Assembly: GCF_001422045.1 (NCBI RefSeq)
Contig: NZ_LMLW01000010.1
Location: forward strand, 218,756-282,755
Source of the DNA: Sphingomonas sp. Leaf242
Lineage (GTDB): Bacteria > Pseudomonadota > Alphaproteobacteria > Sphingomonadales > Sphingomonadaceae
Length of the DNA: 64,000 nt
Direction: 5' to 3'
Position numbers and translations under genes: made by a program. Below, in pieces: positions 49,140 to 59,400 of this stretch; position 1 is the first letter of the stretch; every line of letters starts with the position of its first letter. Below the pieces are notes generated by a model, which searched no databases, had not been told where the DNA came from, and saw nothing but the letters and a program-made list of their open reading frames with translations.

Positions 49140-49627
49140 TATTCCACCACGACCAGCGGCTGATCGAACTCGACCGGCTGGCCGTTTTCGACCAGGATCG
49201 CGGTCACGGTGCCGGCGGACGGCGCGACGATCGTGTTCATGACCTTCATCGCCTCGATGATCAGCAGCGTGTCGCCCGCATTGACCTTCTGGCCGACCGT
49301 CGAGAACGGCTTCGCCTCGGGATTGGCGGCGAGATAGACGGTGCCGACCATCGGCGACTTGACCGCGCTCGCGCTGATCGCGGGGGCGGATGCGCCGACC
49401 TCGGCCTGCGGGATCGACAGCGGTGCGGAGACGGGGGCCGGGGCGGGCGCCTGCGCGTAATGCGCGACGGGGGCAGCCTGGGCGGCCTTGCGCGCGACGC
49501 GGATCCGGCGCGACCCGTCCTCGACTTCGATCTCGGTCAGCTGCGTGGTGTCGAGCAGTTCGGCGAGCTGGCGCACCAGGGTCACATCGACCTGCATTGC
49601 GCCCGTGTTTTCAGTTGTATCGTTCAT
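49139..49627 (-). CDS. accB: Biotin carboxyl carrier protein of acetyl-CoA carboxylase
   Basis: 162 residues from ATG 49627 with AGGAGG. An N-terminal helical region, an Ala/Pro-rich linker (about 50-85), then the biotinyl domain with EAMKVMN, biotinylated Lys128. It carries the biotin that AccC carboxylates and delivers to AccAD, which is not in this window. aroQ lies 14 bp upstream, an alphaproteobacterial arrangement. Confidence 0.96.
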   Translation of the reverse strand: MNDTTENTGAMQVDVTLVRQLAELLDTTQLTEIEVEDGSRRIRVARKAAQAAPVAHYAQAPAPAPVSAPLSIPQAEVGASAPAISASAVKSPMVGTVYLAANPEAKPFSTVGQKVNAGDTLLIIEAMKVMNTIVAPSAGTVTAILVENGQPVEFDQPLVVVE

Positions 49628-49641
49628 GGCGGGGCCTCCTG

Positions 49642-50076
49642 TCAGAACCGTGCGACGGCTTCAAGCGCGAGCAGATACGAAAGCGCGCCGAAACCCGCGA
49701 TCGTGCCCTTCGCCGCTTGCCCGACCAGGCTCACATGCCTGAACGGTTTACGCGTATGGGGATTGGAAAGATGCACTTCGATCACCGGAGTCTTCACGCC
49801 CTTGATCGCGTCGTGCACCGCGACCGAGGTATGCGTGAACGCACCGGCGTTGAGGATCACCGCCTTGGCACCACGCGCCTGCGCCTCCTGGATCCAGTCG
49901 ACGAGGTGCCCCTCGTGATTCGACTGGCGCATGTCGATCTCCAGGTCGAGCGCGCGAGCGCGGTCCTCCAGCATCCCGGCGATATCGTCGAGCGTCTCGT
50001 CGCCATAGATCTCCGGCTCGCGCGTTCCCAGCAGGTTGAGGTTGGGGCCGTTCAGGACGAACACGGTATCTGGCAA
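49642..50076 (-). CDS. aroQ: 3-dehydroquinate dehydratase, type II
   Basis: 144 residues from TTG 50076 (AGGAG six bases upstream), matching the family length; the open frame above it is in the intergenic repeat side. [51 protein letters not shown] and [15 protein letters not shown] are the hallmarks, with catalytic Tyr and His. It makes dehydroshikimate in aromatic amino acid synthesis. First gene of the operon that continues with accB and accC. It is divergent from thiSG. Confidence 0.95.
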   Translation of the reverse strand: MPDTVFVLNGPNLNLLGTREPEIYGDETLDDIAGMLEDRARALDLEIDMRQSNHEGHLVDWIQEAQARGAKAVILNAGAFTHTSVAVHDAIKGVKTPVIEVHLSNPHTRKPFRHVSLVGQAAKGTIAGFGALSYLLALEAVARF

Positions 50077-50137
50077 GAGCTGCTCCTGGTTGCGAGGGCG
50101 GCAAACCACCCCCTATATGCTTCGTCCCACCCTTACC

Positions 50138-50236
50138 CGTTCGTGTCGAGCGAAGTCGAGACATGAGACAAGCAGCGGACGGGTGGTTTCTCGATCAGCC
50201 TGTCCCGAGCCATGTCGAGGGGCTCGAAACGAACGG
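50138..50236. repeat. REP-like palindrome (GTTCGTGTCGAGCGAAGTCGAGACA family)
   Basis: CCGTTCGTGTCGAGCGAAGT at the left and ATGTCGAGGGGCTCGAAACG at the right are inverted, about 50 bp apart. It fills most of the gap between the divergent aroQ and thiSG genes, right up to the thiSG start region. Confidence 0.8.
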
Positions 50237-50245
50237 AAGTTTTGC

Positions 50246-51235
50246 ATGCCCCACTCCGATGGCACCGTCTCGATCACCGTCAACGGCGAGCACAAGCGCG
50301 TCTCCGCCGGACTCTCGCTGGCAGGGCTCGCGACCGAACTCGGCCTCGTACCCGAGAAGATCGCGGTCGAGCGGAACATGGAGGTCGTGCCGCGTTCGAC
50401 GTTGGCGGACGTGATGGTCGAAGACAGCGACGACCTCGAGATCGTGCACTTCGTCGGCGGCGGGGACCACGACACGTGGACAGTCGCAGGCCGGACGTTC
50501 AAATCGCGGCTGATTGTCGGCACCGGCAAGTACAAGGATTTCGCGCAGAACGCCGCCGCGGTGGAAGCGTCAGGCGCGGAGATCGTCACGGTCGCCGTCC
50601 GCCGAGTCAACGTGTCGGACCGCAATGCGCCGATGCTGACTGACTTCATCGATCCCAAGAAGATCACCTACCTTCCCAACACCGCCGGCTGCTTCGATGC
50701 CGAATCGGCGATTCGCACGCTGCGATTGGCGCGCGAGGCCGGCGGCTGGGAGCTGGTGAAGCTCGAAGTGCTCGGCGAGGCGAAGACGCTCTATCCTGAC
50801 ATGGTCGAGACGCTGCGCGCGACCGAGATCCTGGCCAACGAAGGCTTCAAGCCGATGGTCTATTGCGTCGACGATCCGATCGCCACCAAGCGCCTCGAGA
50901 ACGCGGGCGCGGTCGCGATCATGCCGCTGGGCGCACCGATCGGCTCGGGGCTCGGCATCCAGAACCGCGTGACGATCCGTCTGATTGTCGAGGGGGCAGG
51001 GGTGCCCGTGCTGGTCGACGCCGGCGTCGGCACCGCGTCCGACGCGGCGGTGGCGATGGAGTTGGGCTGCGACGGCGTGCTGATGAATACGGCCATTGCC
51101 GAGGCCAAGGACCCGCTGATGATGGCGGCGGCCATGAAGGCCGCGGTCGAATCGGGGCGGCTCGCGTACCGCGCCGGGCGGATGGGGCTGCGTCGCTATG
51201 CCGATCCTTCGAGTCCATTGGCGGGGTTGATCTGA
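50246..51235 (+). CDS. thiG: ThiS-ThiG fusion: sulfur carrier plus thiazole synthase
   Basis: 329 residues from ATG 50246. Residues 1-72 are a ThiS ubiquitin-like fold ending in the VGGGD sequence (the thiocarboxylate-bearing Gly-Gly). The rest is Thi[15 protein letters not shown], the Schiff-base Lys in [29 protein letters not shown], and [36 protein letters not shown]. In many bacteria the two are separate proteins. The carrier's Gly-Gly is not at a free C-terminus, which raises the question of how it is thiocarboxylated. No TPP riboswitch was seen upstream. The gap to aroQ contains a palindromic repeat. Confidence 0.92.
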   Translation: MPHSDGTVSITVNGEHKRVSAGLSLAGLATELGLVPEKIAVERNMEVVPRSTLADVMVEDSDDLEIVHFVGGGDHDTWTVAGRTFKSRLIVGTGKYKDFAQNAAAVEASGAEIVTVAVRRVNVSDRNAPMLTDFIDPKKITYLPNTAGCFDAESAIRTLRLAREAGGWELVKLEVLGEAKTLYPDMVETLRATEILANEGFKPMVYCVDDPIATKRLENAGAVAIMPLGAPIGSGLGIQNRVTIRLIVEGAGVPVLVDAGVGTASDAAVAMELGCDGVLMNTAIAEAKDPLMMAAAMKAAVESGRLAYRAGRMGLRRYADPSSPLAGLI

Positions 51236-51261
51236 AACATAGGTCATGACGCAAACGTCAC

Positions 51262-51286
51262 GGAACCCACGGTAAAGACGGCCGTT
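51262..51286 (+). promoter_or_regulatory. EcfG-type (general stress response) promoter of the CsbD gene
   Basis: GGAAC at 51262-51266 and CGTT at 51283-51286 are separated by 16 bases, the exact alphaproteobacterial EcfG consensus. It lies 60 bp upstream of the CsbD ATG. Confidence 0.75.
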
Positions 51287-51345
51287 ATACCTTTGCAAGT
51301 TCAAGCGGCCCGGTTGGCGGGTCCGCACAGCAAGTGGAGGCTCTG

Positions 51346-51528
51346 ATGGGCGAGTTCACCGACAAGGTCGCAGCAGCAGGCAACAAGGTTGCAGGCAACG
51401 TCAAGGAAGCCGTCGGCAAGGCGACCGATAACGAGAAGCTGGTAGCCGAAGGCGAGGCGCAGCAGGCCAAGGGCACTGCGCAGAACGTCAAGGGCAGCGT
51501 CAAGGGCGCACTCGGCGACGACATCTAA
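51346..51528 (+). CDS. CsbD-family stress protein
   Basis: 60 residues from ATG 51346 with TGGAGG 5 bases upstream. The sequence begins MGEFTDKVAAAGNKVAGNVKE and goes on with AEGEAQQAKGTAQNVKGSVKGALG, the usual CsbD domain: a Gly/Lys/Ala-rich helical repeat. These small proteins are among the most strongly induced targets of general stress factors in bacteria. A matching EcfG-type promoter precedes it and a strong terminator follows, so it is a single-gene unit. Confidence 0.92.
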   Translation: MGEFTDKVAAAGNKVAGNVKEAVGKATDNEKLVAEGEAQQAKGTAQNVKGSVKGALGDDI

Positions 51529-51552
51529 GCTTCGGCTTGGTACGGGAATACA

Positions 51553-51590
51553 GGCCGCTCCGGGAAACCGGAGCGGCCTTTTCTTTGTGC
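51553..51590 (+). terminator. Strong rho-independent terminator of the CsbD gene
   Basis: GGCCGCTCCGG pairs with CCGGAGCGGCC around a GAAA tetraloop, followed by TTTTCTTTG. It lies 25 bp after the CsbD stop. Confidence 0.9.
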
Positions 51591-51623
51591 GGTAGGTTTT
51601 TGCTGCCGCCACTATCAGAATTG

Positions 51624-51732
51624 CCACCACCCCGGCGAAGGCCGGGGCCCAATTGGGGGACGGTTCTGGTTAAGGGCGGCGCGCCGTTACCTCGGGCATG
51701 CCAATTGGGCCCCGGCCTTCGCCGGGGTGGTG
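51624..51732. repeat. REP-like palindrome (CACCCCGGCGAAGGCCGGGGCCCAATTGG family)
   Basis: Arms CACCACCCCGGCGAAGGCCG and CGGCCTTCGCCGGGGTGGTG are perfect over 20 bases, with inner copies of CCCAATTGGG. Between CsbD and the HAD phosphatase. Other copies at 54298 and 59668. Confidence 0.92.
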
Positions 51733-51790
51733 CAGAGAACCTAACCAAACCGCCTTGCCCAACCCGCCAACCTGCCTCACGAGCACCCGC

Positions 51791-52438
51791 ATGACTCTCC
51801 CCACCCGACGCTACGCCGCCTTCCTGTTCGATATGGATGGCACGATCCTCACCTCGATCGCGTCGGCCGAGCGCACCTGGACCAAATGGGCGATCGCGCA
51901 TGGCCTCGACCCCGCGACGTTCGTGCCGACGATCCACGGCGTCCAATCGGTCGAGACGGTCCGACGGCTGAACCTCCCCGGCGTCGACCCGGTCGCTGAA
52001 GCGGCTGCGATCACCGCGGCCGAGATGCTGGACGTCGGCGACATCGAACCAATCCCCGGTGCGGCCGCGTTCCTGGCCAGCCTGCCGCCTGAACGCTGGA
52101 CGATCGTCACGTCCGCCCCGCGTGCGCTCGCCGAAGTAAGGTTGAAGGCTGCCGGGCTGCCGATGCCTGCCACCATGATCGCCGCCGACGACATCCCCAA
52201 CGGCAAACCCGCACCGGACTGCTTTCTAGTCGCGGCCGAGCGGCTCGGCGTCGCGGCGGGCGATTGTCTGGTTTTCGAGGATGCCGCCGCCGGGATTGCC
52301 GCGGGCGAAGCGGCGGGGGCGGATGTTCTCGTGATTACGGCCACGCACTCGCATGGTGTCGCGACGTCACATCCGACGGTGGTCAATTATGCAGGGTTGT
52401 CGGTCGCGGTCGGGCCGGACGGTCTGATTGTCACGTGA
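51791..52438 (+). CDS. HAD-superfamily phosphatase
   Basis: 215 residues. Motif I FLFDMDGTIL (Asp14, Asp16), cap domain, motif II IVTSAPRAL (Ser/Thr), Lys in NGKPAPDC, and motif IV FEDAAAGIAAGEAAG. This subfamily I with an alpha-helical cap includes 2-deoxyglucose-6-phosphatase, glycerol-phosphatase and beta-phosphoglucomutase. The substrate is unknown. A repeat precedes and another follows. Confidence 0.88.
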   Translation: MTLPTRRYAAFLFDMDGTILTSIASAERTWTKWAIAHGLDPATFVPTIHGVQSVETVRRLNLPGVDPVAEAAAITAAEMLDVGDIEPIPGAAAFLASLPPERWTIVTSAPRALAEVRLKAAGLPMPATMIAADDIPNGKPAPDCFLVAAERLGVAAGDCLVFEDAAAGIAAGEAAGADVLVITATHSHGVATSHPTVVNYAGLSVAVGPDGLIVT

Positions 52439-52455
52439 GACTGACACCCCGCTCG

Positions 52456-52534
52456 CCGTCATCCTGACGAAAGTCAGGATCCAGAGCCACGAAGGGCTCG
52501 GTTACCCTGGATCCTGACTTCGTCAGGATGGCGG
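52456..52534. repeat. REP-like palindrome (GTCATCCTGACGAAAGTCAGGATCCAG family)
   Basis: Arms CCGTCATCCTGACGAAAGTC and GACTTCGTCAGGATGGCGG around a short centre. Between the convergent HAD phosphatase and fhs genes. Same family as 10229 and 33975. Confidence 0.9.
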
Positions 52535-52557
52535 AGGCGGGGGTAGCATCTGGGGCC

Positions 52558-54228
52558 TCAGAACAGTCCCTCGATCAGCCCTTCGTCGTTCAGATGGATC
52601 GCCTCTGCTGCGGGCACGCGCGGCAGGCCGGGCATCGTCATGATCTCGCCGCAGATCGCGACGACGAACCCCGCACCGGCCGCAAGGCGGACTTCGCGGA
52701 CCGGCACGATGTGGCCGGTGGGGGCGCCCAACAGAGCCGGATCGGTCGAGAAGCTATACTGCGTCTTGGCGAGGCAAACGGGGAGGTGGCCGTACCCCGC
52801 ATCCTCCCAGCGCTTGAGTTGCGCGAGTACGCTCGGCTCGGCGACCGCATGCTCCGCACGATAGATCCGCCGCGCAACCGTGTCGATCTTGTCGAAAAGC
52901 GACAGTTCGTCGCCATAGATCGGCGCGAACCCGCCACCATGCGTCTCGCAAATCTCGGCGACCGCTTCGGCCAATTCGACCGCACCCGCGCCACCCTCCG
53001 CCCAGTGCCGACAGAGGATCGCGCGCGAGCCGTGCTGGGCGGCCGCCTCGACGATCGCGGCGATCTCCGCATCGCTGTCGGTGTAGAAATGGTTGATTGC
53101 GACGATCGCGGGGACGCCGAACTGGCGGATGTTCTCGATGTGCCGGACGAGGTTGACCGCGCCCTTGCGGACCGCCTCGACATTCTCGTGCGCGAGGTCG
53201 GCCTTCGCGACACCGCCATTCATCTTCAGCGCGCGCGCGGTCGCGACGATCACGACCGCGTCGGGAGCGAGCCCTGCCTGACGGCACTTGATGTCGAAGA
53301 ACTTCTCCGCGCCGAGATCCGCGCCGAAGCCCGCTTCGGTGACGACGTAATCGCCCAGCGACAGCGCTGCCCGCGTCGCGATCACCGAGTTGCAACCATG
53401 CGCGATGTTGGCGAACGGCCCGCCGTGGAGGAACGCGGGCGTCCCTTCGAGCGACTGGACGAGGTTGGGCTTGATCGCCTCCGCCAGCAGCACAGCCATC
53501 GCGCCGTCGGCCTTCAGGTCGCGCGCGGTAACGGGCTTGCGGTCGCGGGTGTAGGCGACGACGATATCGCCGAGCCGGCGTTCCATGTCCGCAAGGTCGT
53601 TGGCCAAGCACAGGATCGCCATCACTTCGGAGGCGACAGTGATGTCGAAACCCGACTCACGGGGGTAGCCATTGGCGACGCCGCCGATCGACTGGACGAT
53701 GTCGCGCAGCGCACGGTCGTTCATGTCGAGGACGCGGCGCCAGACGACGCGACGGACATCGATCTGGAGCGCGTTGCCCCAGTGGATATGGTTGTCGATC
53801 ATCGCCGCGAGCAGGTTGTGCGCGGCGGTGATGGCGTGGAAATCGCCGGTGAAGTGGAGGTTGATGTCCTCCATCGGCGCGACCTGCGCACGGCCGCCCC
53901 CGGTCGCGCCGCCCTTCGTGCCGAAGCAGGGCCCGAGCGAGGGTTCGCGCAGCGCGAGCACGGCTTTGCGCCCGGTATGGCGGAGCGCGTCGGCAAGGCC
54001 GATCGAGGTGGTGGTCTTGCCTTCGCCCGCCGGAGTCGGGTTGATCGCGGTGACGAGGATCAGCCGGCCTTTTGCGGCTGATTTACGGGTTTCCAGCCAG
54101 TCTAGCACGATCTTCGCCTTGAAGCGGCCATAGGGCTCGATCGCCGCGTCGGGGATGCCGAGGCCGTCCGCAATGGTGGCGATGGGGCGCAGCGCGACGC
54201 TGCGGGCGATGGCGATATCGGTGTCCAT
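52558..54228 (-). CDS. fhs: Formate--tetrahydrofolate ligase
   Basis: 556 residues. N-terminal P-loop [44 protein letters not shown], and the folate-site region [20 protein letters not shown] are all present. The enzyme makes 10-formyl-THF from formate, ATP and THF, feeding one-carbon units. It fits the metF/metH cluster at 29 kb. Monocistronic, between two palindromic repeats. Confidence 0.97.
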   Translation of the reverse strand: MDTDIAIARSVALRPIATIADGLGIPDAAIEPYGRFKAKIVLDWLETRKSAAKGRLILVTAINPTPAGEGKTTTSIGLADALRHTGRKAVLALREPSLGPCFGTKGGATGGGRAQVAPMEDINLHFTGDFHAITAAHNLLAAMIDNHIHWGNALQIDVRRVVWRRVLDMNDRALRDIVQSIGGVANGYPRESGFDITVASEVMAILCLANDLADMERRLGDIVVAYTRDRKPVTARDLKADGAMAVLLAEAIKPNLVQSLEGTPAFLHGGPFANIAHGCNSVIATRAALSLGDYVVTEAGFGADLGAEKFFDIKCRQAGLAPDAVVIVATARALKMNGGVAKADLAHENVEAVRKGAVNLVRHIENIRQFGVPAIVAINHFYTDSDAEIAAIVEAAAQHGSRAILCRHWAEGGAGAVELAEAVAEICETHGGGFAPIYGDELSLFDKIDTVARRIYRAEHAVAEPSVLAQLKRWEDAGYGHLPVCLAKTQYSFSTDPALLGAPTGHIVPVREVRLAAGAGFVVAICGEIMTMPGLPRVPAAEAIHLNDEGLIEGLF

Positions 54229-54297
54229 GGCGGCGTGCGTAGCGGGGGACGGGGCGAGGTGCCAGAGTTGCGTAACGATCCGACGTCAAACACGCTG

Positions 54298-54403
54298 ACC
54301 ACCCCGGCGAAGGCCGGGGCCCAATTGGGGGACGATGACGGGAGAGCGCTGCCTCCAGTTATTCCGACCTCCCCAATTGGGCCCCGGCCTCCGCCGGGGT
54401 GGT
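54298..54403. repeat. REP-like palindrome (CACCCCGGCGAAGGCCGGGGCCCAATTGG family)
   Basis: Arms CCACCCCGGCGAAGGCCGGG and CCCGGCCTCCGCCGGGGTGG facing each other, with the inner CCCAATTGGG copies. It is in the 336-bp gap between the fhs start and the aceA stop. The rest of that gap shows no gene. Confidence 0.92.
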
Positions 54404-54516
54404 ATGATTGGGGCTGGACTTCTCTTGAGCCCGCCGTGGCTAAGCCGCTCTTCGGCTGCCTGCTAATGCAGGCGCTCAGGATAGACTAAGTCGGACGAGG
54501 CTTTTGGCCCCGCCGG

Positions 54517-54572
54517 CCGGGCGTGATGCAGGTCCGCGCCGGAGCTTGCGCTCCGGCTTGGACATCACGCCG
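54517..54572 (-). terminator. Long hairpin overlapping the aceA stop codon
   Basis: GCCGGAGC-TTGC-GCTCCGGC makes an inner hairpin. An outer layer pairs GGCGTGAT with ATCACGCC, and GTCC with GGAC, spanning the aceA stop (54565-54567). It has no T run, so it could be a factor-dependent terminator or an mRNA-stabilising structure. Confidence 0.5.
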
Positions 54573-56160
54573 CAAACTGGTTCATCGTGTTATGCGCTCC
54601 CCCAGCCTTCAGCGCAGCCTCACCCGCAAAATACTCCTTGTGGTCGTCGCCCAGATCCGAGCCGGACATGTTTTGGTGCTTCACGCAGGCGATCCCCTCG
54701 CGGATTTCCTTGCGCTGGACGCCCTTCACATAGCCGAGCATGCCGGCATCGCCGAAATACTCCTTGGCGAGATTGTCCGTCGAGAGCGCAGCTGTATGAT
54801 AGGTCGGCAGCGTGATCAGGTGGTGGAAGATGCCCGCACGCTTTGCCGAGTCCGCCTGGAAGGTGCGGATGCGCTCGTCGGCTTCGTTGCCAAGCGCGGT
54901 GCCGTCATAGTCGACGCTCATAAGGCGCGCGCGGTCGTAGGCGGAGACGTCCTGGTCCTCGGCCGTCCAGGCGTCGAACACCTGCTGGCGGAAGTTCAGC
55001 GTCCAGTTGAAGCTCGGCGAGTTGTTGTAGACGAGCTTCGCATTGGGCACGACTGCGCGGATGCGGTCGACCATGCCGGCGATCTGCTCGATATGCGGCT
55101 TTTCGGTCTCGATCCACAGCAGATCGGCGCCATTCTGTAGCGAGGCGATGCAGTCCATCACGCAGCGATCCTCGCCGGTGCCAGCACGGAACTGGAACAG
55201 GTTCGAGGGCAGGCGCTTGGGGCGGAGCAGCTTGCCGTCGCGGTTGAGGATCACGTCGCCGTTCTGCGCCGTCGCCGGGTCGATCTCCTCGCAGTCGAGG
55301 TACGAGTTATACTGGTCGCCGAGGTCGCCGGCTGCCTTGCTGACCGCGATCTGCTTGGTGAGGCCGGCGCCGAGCGAGTCGGTGCGCGTGACGATGATGC
55401 CGTCCTCGACGCCGAGTTCGAGGAACGCGTAGCGGCACGCACGCACCTTCGCGAGGAAGTCCTCGTGCGGCACCGTGACCTTGCCGTCCTGGTGCCCGCA
55501 TTGCTTCTCGTCGCTGACCTGGTTCTCGATCTGGAGCGCGCAGGCGCCTGCCTCGATCATCTTCCGCGCGAGCAGATAGGTCGCTTCCGCATTGCCGAAG
55601 CCCGCGTCGATGTCGGCGATGATCGGCACGACGTGCGTCTGGTGGTTTTCGATCGCGTTGAGCAGGCGCTGTTCCTCGATCGCATTTCCGGCGGCTCGCG
55701 CGGCGTCTACGTCGCGGAACATCATGCCGAGCTCACGTGCGTCGGCCTGGCGGAGGAAGGTGTAGAGTTCCTCGATCAGCGCGGGGACGCTGGTCTTCTC
55801 GTGCATCGACTGGTCAGGCAGCGGGCCGAATTCGCTCCGCATCGCTGCGACCATCCAGCCCGAAAGATAGAGGTACCGGCGGTCGGTGGTGCCGAAATGC
55901 TTCTTGATGCTGATCATCTTCTGCTGCGCGATGAAGCCGTGCCAGCAGCCGAGCGACTGGGTGTAGTGCGTCGGATCCGCGTCGTAGGCGGCCATGTCCT
56001 TGCGCATGATCGCGGCGGTGTAGCGGGCGATGTCGAGACCGGTAGCGAAGCGGTTCTGGAGCCGCATCCGCGCGACCGACTCGGTTGAGATCGCGTCCCA
56101 GGTGCCGTTCTGGTCGGCGATGAGGTTGGTCAACTGGGCGATGTGGGTCTGGTAGGTCAC
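54565..56160 (-). CDS. aceA: Isocitrate lyase
   Basis: 531 residues from a GTG at 56160, of the long type found in Pseudomonas and many alphaproteobacteria. Active-site SDEKQCGHQDGKVTVPHEDF holds the catalytic Cys. VPIIADIDAGFGN, LPSNLFQFRAG and AKLVYNNSPSFNWTLNF are family features. It cleaves isocitrate to glyoxylate and succinate during growth on acetate or fatty acids. Malate synthase is not in this window. A RamB-like regulator at 24710 could be its controller. Confidence 0.96.
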   Translation of the reverse strand: MTYQTHIAQLTNLIADQNGTWDAISTESVARMRLQNRFATGLDIARYTAAIMRKDMAAYDADPTHYTQSLGCWHGFIAQQKMISIKKHFGTTDRRYLYLSGWMVAAMRSEFGPLPDQSMHEKTSVPALIEELYTFLRQADARELGMMFRDVDAARAAGNAIEEQRLLNAIENHQTHVVPIIADIDAGFGNAEATYLLARKMIEAGACALQIENQVSDEKQCGHQDGKVTVPHEDFLAKVRACRYAFLELGVEDGIIVTRTDSLGAGLTKQIAVSKAAGDLGDQYNSYLDCEEIDPATAQNGDVILNRDGKLLRPKRLPSNLFQFRAGTGEDRCVMDCIASLQNGADLLWIETEKPHIEQIAGMVDRIRAVVPNAKLVYNNSPSFNWTLNFRQQVFDAWTAEDQDVSAYDRARLMSVDYDGTALGNEADERIRTFQADSAKRAGIFHHLITLPTYHTAALSTDNLAKEYFGDAGMLGYVKGVQRKEIREGIACVKHQNMSGSDLGDDHKEYFAGEAALKAGGAHNTMNQFAA

Positions 56161-56301
56161 GGGCGATCCTTCGCTGCTGCGTTGATCGTCGTGTACGGTT
56201 GTTGACAGGATTTCGGTCGGAAATGCACAGAGCGGCGAGGTGTTGGTGTCGGTTGCGCCGGTGCGTCGTCTGTAGAGTTGTGAAGAACGTTACAGGTCCG
56301 T

Positions 56302-56399
56302 CCGTCATGCCGGGCTCGTTCCGGCATCCACCATTCCCCACGCTCGCCAATGATAAGCGTGCGGAACGGTGGACCCCGGAACAGGTCCGGGGTGACGGA
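56302..56399. repeat. REP-like palindrome (CCGTCATGCCGGGCTCGTTCCGGCATCCA family)
   Basis: Left part CCGTCATGCCGGGCTCG and right part CCGGAACAGGTCCGGGGTGACGG form an imperfect pair with inner inverted repeats. Between aceA and the large kinase gene. Confidence 0.8.
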
Positions 56400-56406
56400 G
56401 GATGCG

Positions 56407-59400
56407 TCAGTCGGCTTTGGTAACCCGGTCGGAGTTGGCTGGCGACGTGAGCGGGTCGGCCAATGCCGTTTCGCCGAGCGATGCCAGCACAGCCGCGGCC
56501 AGTGCGTCGAGCCCGTACGGCTTCTCCAGCATGATCGCATCGGTCTCGTCCGCAACCGAAGCCGTGTCTCCGGTCGCAAAGACGATGCCGACGCCCGGGC
56601 GCAGAGCCCGCGCGGTCCGTGCAAAGTCCGGCCCGGACACGCCGGGCAGGTTCACGTCGGTCACCAAGGCATCGATCGGCACGGTCTGGAGGGCGGTCAT
56701 CGCGTCCTCCGCACTTGCCGCGTCGACGACGACGAAGCCGCTGCCCTGCAACATCTCGGCGGTGTTGGCGCGGATCAGCGCATCGTCCTCGACCAGCAGC
56801 ACGGTGCGGCGGGCGGGCGAGTCGAGGCGGCGGTCCGCGTCGATCCGGGAGTCGCGCGCGGCCTTGGCCGCCGGGCTTCCCGAACGCTGGCGGTTGGCGA
56901 GCACTTGGCGGAATTTCCGCGCGAGCGCCTCCCGTGTGTACGGCTTCGAGAGCAGGTCGACACCCGCATCGAGCTTGCCGCCATGGACGATCGAATTCTC
57001 GGTATAGCCCGAGGTGAACAGCACCGCGAGATCGGGCAGGCGTTCCTTCGCCTTCCGCGCGAGTTCGGGGCTCTTCAGCGTGCCGGGCATCACGACATCG
57101 GTGAACAGGATGTCGATCGGCACGCCGCTCTCGACCACGTTCAGCGCGCTCGCGGCGTCGACCGCCTTCAGCACGCTATAGCCGAGATCGGTGAGCAACT
57201 CGACGACGGTGCCGCGGACCTCGTCGTCATCCTCGACCACGAGCACGGTCTCGGTGCCGCCGCAGATCGGGCTGGCATCCGCGACGACCTCGACGTCCTC
57301 GCTTTCCATCGCGCGCGGCAGATAGAGCTTGATCGTCGTGCCTTCGCCGACCTCCGAATAGATCTTCACATGGCCGCCGGACTGTTTGACGAAGCCATAG
57401 ACCATCGACAGGCCAAGGCCCGATCCCTTGCCTTCGCTCTTGGTCGAGAAGAACGGTTCGAAGACCTTCTCGATGATCTCGGGAGTCATGCCGGTGCCGG
57501 TGTCGGAGACCGCCAACATAACATATTGCCCGGCTTCGACCTCGTCATGACCCTGTGCATAGGCGTCGTCGAGATGCGCGTTGCCGAGTTCGATGGTGAG
57601 CTTGCCCTGGCTCTCCATCGCGTCGCGCGCGTTGATGGCGAGGTTGAGCAGTGCGTTCTCGATCTGCGCGGGGTCGATGAAGGTGTTCCACAGGCCACCG
57701 CCGACCACGGTCTCGATCTCGATGCCTTCGCCGATCGCGCGACGCAGCATGTCGTCCATCCCACGTACGAACCGCGTGACGTTGACGACCTTGGGCTCGA
57801 GCGCCTGGCGGCGGCCGAATGCGAGCAGTTGCGCAGCCAGCTTCGACCCGCGCGAGACGCCGGCCATCGCATTCTCGACCCAGCGTTCGGCACGCGCGTT
57901 GCCGGCAAGGTTCTTGCCGAGCAGCTGGAGATTGCCCGAAACGACCTGCAGCAAATTGTTGAAGTCGTGCGCGACGCCACCGGTGAGCTTGCCGACGGTT
58001 TCCATCTTTTGCGACTGGGCGAGCTTGGCTTCCGCCTGGCGGCGTTCGTCGATCTCGCGGATGACGCGCGCTTCGAGCGTCTCGTTGAGCTGGCGGAGCT
58101 GGTCCTCGGCGCGTTCGCGGTGACGGACTTGCCGCGCGAGCGCCTCGGCCTGTTCGCGCAACGCGGCTTCGGCGGCGCGCTGGTGGGTGATGTCGGTATG
58201 GACGCCGACCCATTCGCGGACCTCGCCGGCCTCGTCGAGGATCGGCAAGCCACGGACGGCAAACGTGCGCCATGTGCCGCAGTGGCGGCGGACGCGGTGC
58301 TCGAACACGAACATCGACTTGCTGAGGACAGCGGCGGTCCAGGCCTTGATCGTCGAGGCGACGTCGTCTGGATGGATCGCGTCGGCCCAGCCGAAATTCT
58401 GGTAGGCGTCGATCGACTGGCCGGTGAGCGCGGCCCAGCCGGGCTGTTCGCCGATCATCCGGCCGTCCGGGCTGTTGGTCCAGAGCACGCCGTGGACCGC
58501 GTCCATCGCGGTGCGGAAGCGGCCGTTGCTGATGCCGACCGCGGCCTCGCGTTCGGCACGCTCCTCGACGTCGATGCCGAGAATATAGATGCCGGGGATC
58601 GAGCCATCCGCCGCGATATGCGGCACGTAGCGGAATTCGGACCGGCGGGGGCGGCCGTCCAGATGCGGGAAGATCGCTTCTGTGGTGAAACTCTCGCCGG
58701 CAAACGCGCGATCGAACGATGGGCGCCGATTCTCGTAGGCAGCTTCGCCGAGAACCTCGCGAACCGGTTTGCCGATCATCGCCTCGGGGTCGATCCCGAG
58801 CCATTCGTCATATTGCGCGTTGGCGAGACGGTAGACATGGTCGCGGTCGACGTACGAGATGAGCATCGGCACCGCATCGGTGACGCGGCGCAGTTCGGCC
58901 TCGCTGGCGGCGAGGCGGTGTTCGGCTTCGGCCCGGCCGGTGTTGTCGACCATCGTGCAGAGGACGCCGCCGACGGTGCTGGCAGTGGTGCCACTAGCGG
59001 GGACGCCGGCGCAGTAGACGGGCGTGTAGAACAGGTCGAGCGTCAGCGTCTCGGGGCCATCGGATCGCTGGAACAGGATCGGCTGGTCGCGGTACGCCAC
59101 GATCTCGCCGCGCAGGCCCGCATCGAGGACGCCGCGGTTCCAGTCCCAGACTTCGGGGAACGCGGTCGCGACCGGGCTGCCGAGCGCGGCGGGGTGGCGG
59201 TCGCCCGCGACGGCACGATAGCTATCGTTGTAGAGCATGATGTGCTCGGGGCCCCACATCACGACCTTGGCGACGGGCGAGTTGAGGATGTTGGCGAGCG
59301 TGACGCGGAGTTCGGCGGCCCACGAGTCGATCGGGCCGAGCGAGGTCGCGCTCCAGTCGCGCTGGCGTACCAGCATCCCGCATTCGCCGCCGCCGATCAG

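Noticed and set aside
50077..50245. Possible TPP riboswitch upstream of the thiS-thiG fusion
   Set aside because: No conserved CTGAGA-type or ACCTGATCTGG-like core was found; the space is taken by a palindromic repeat.
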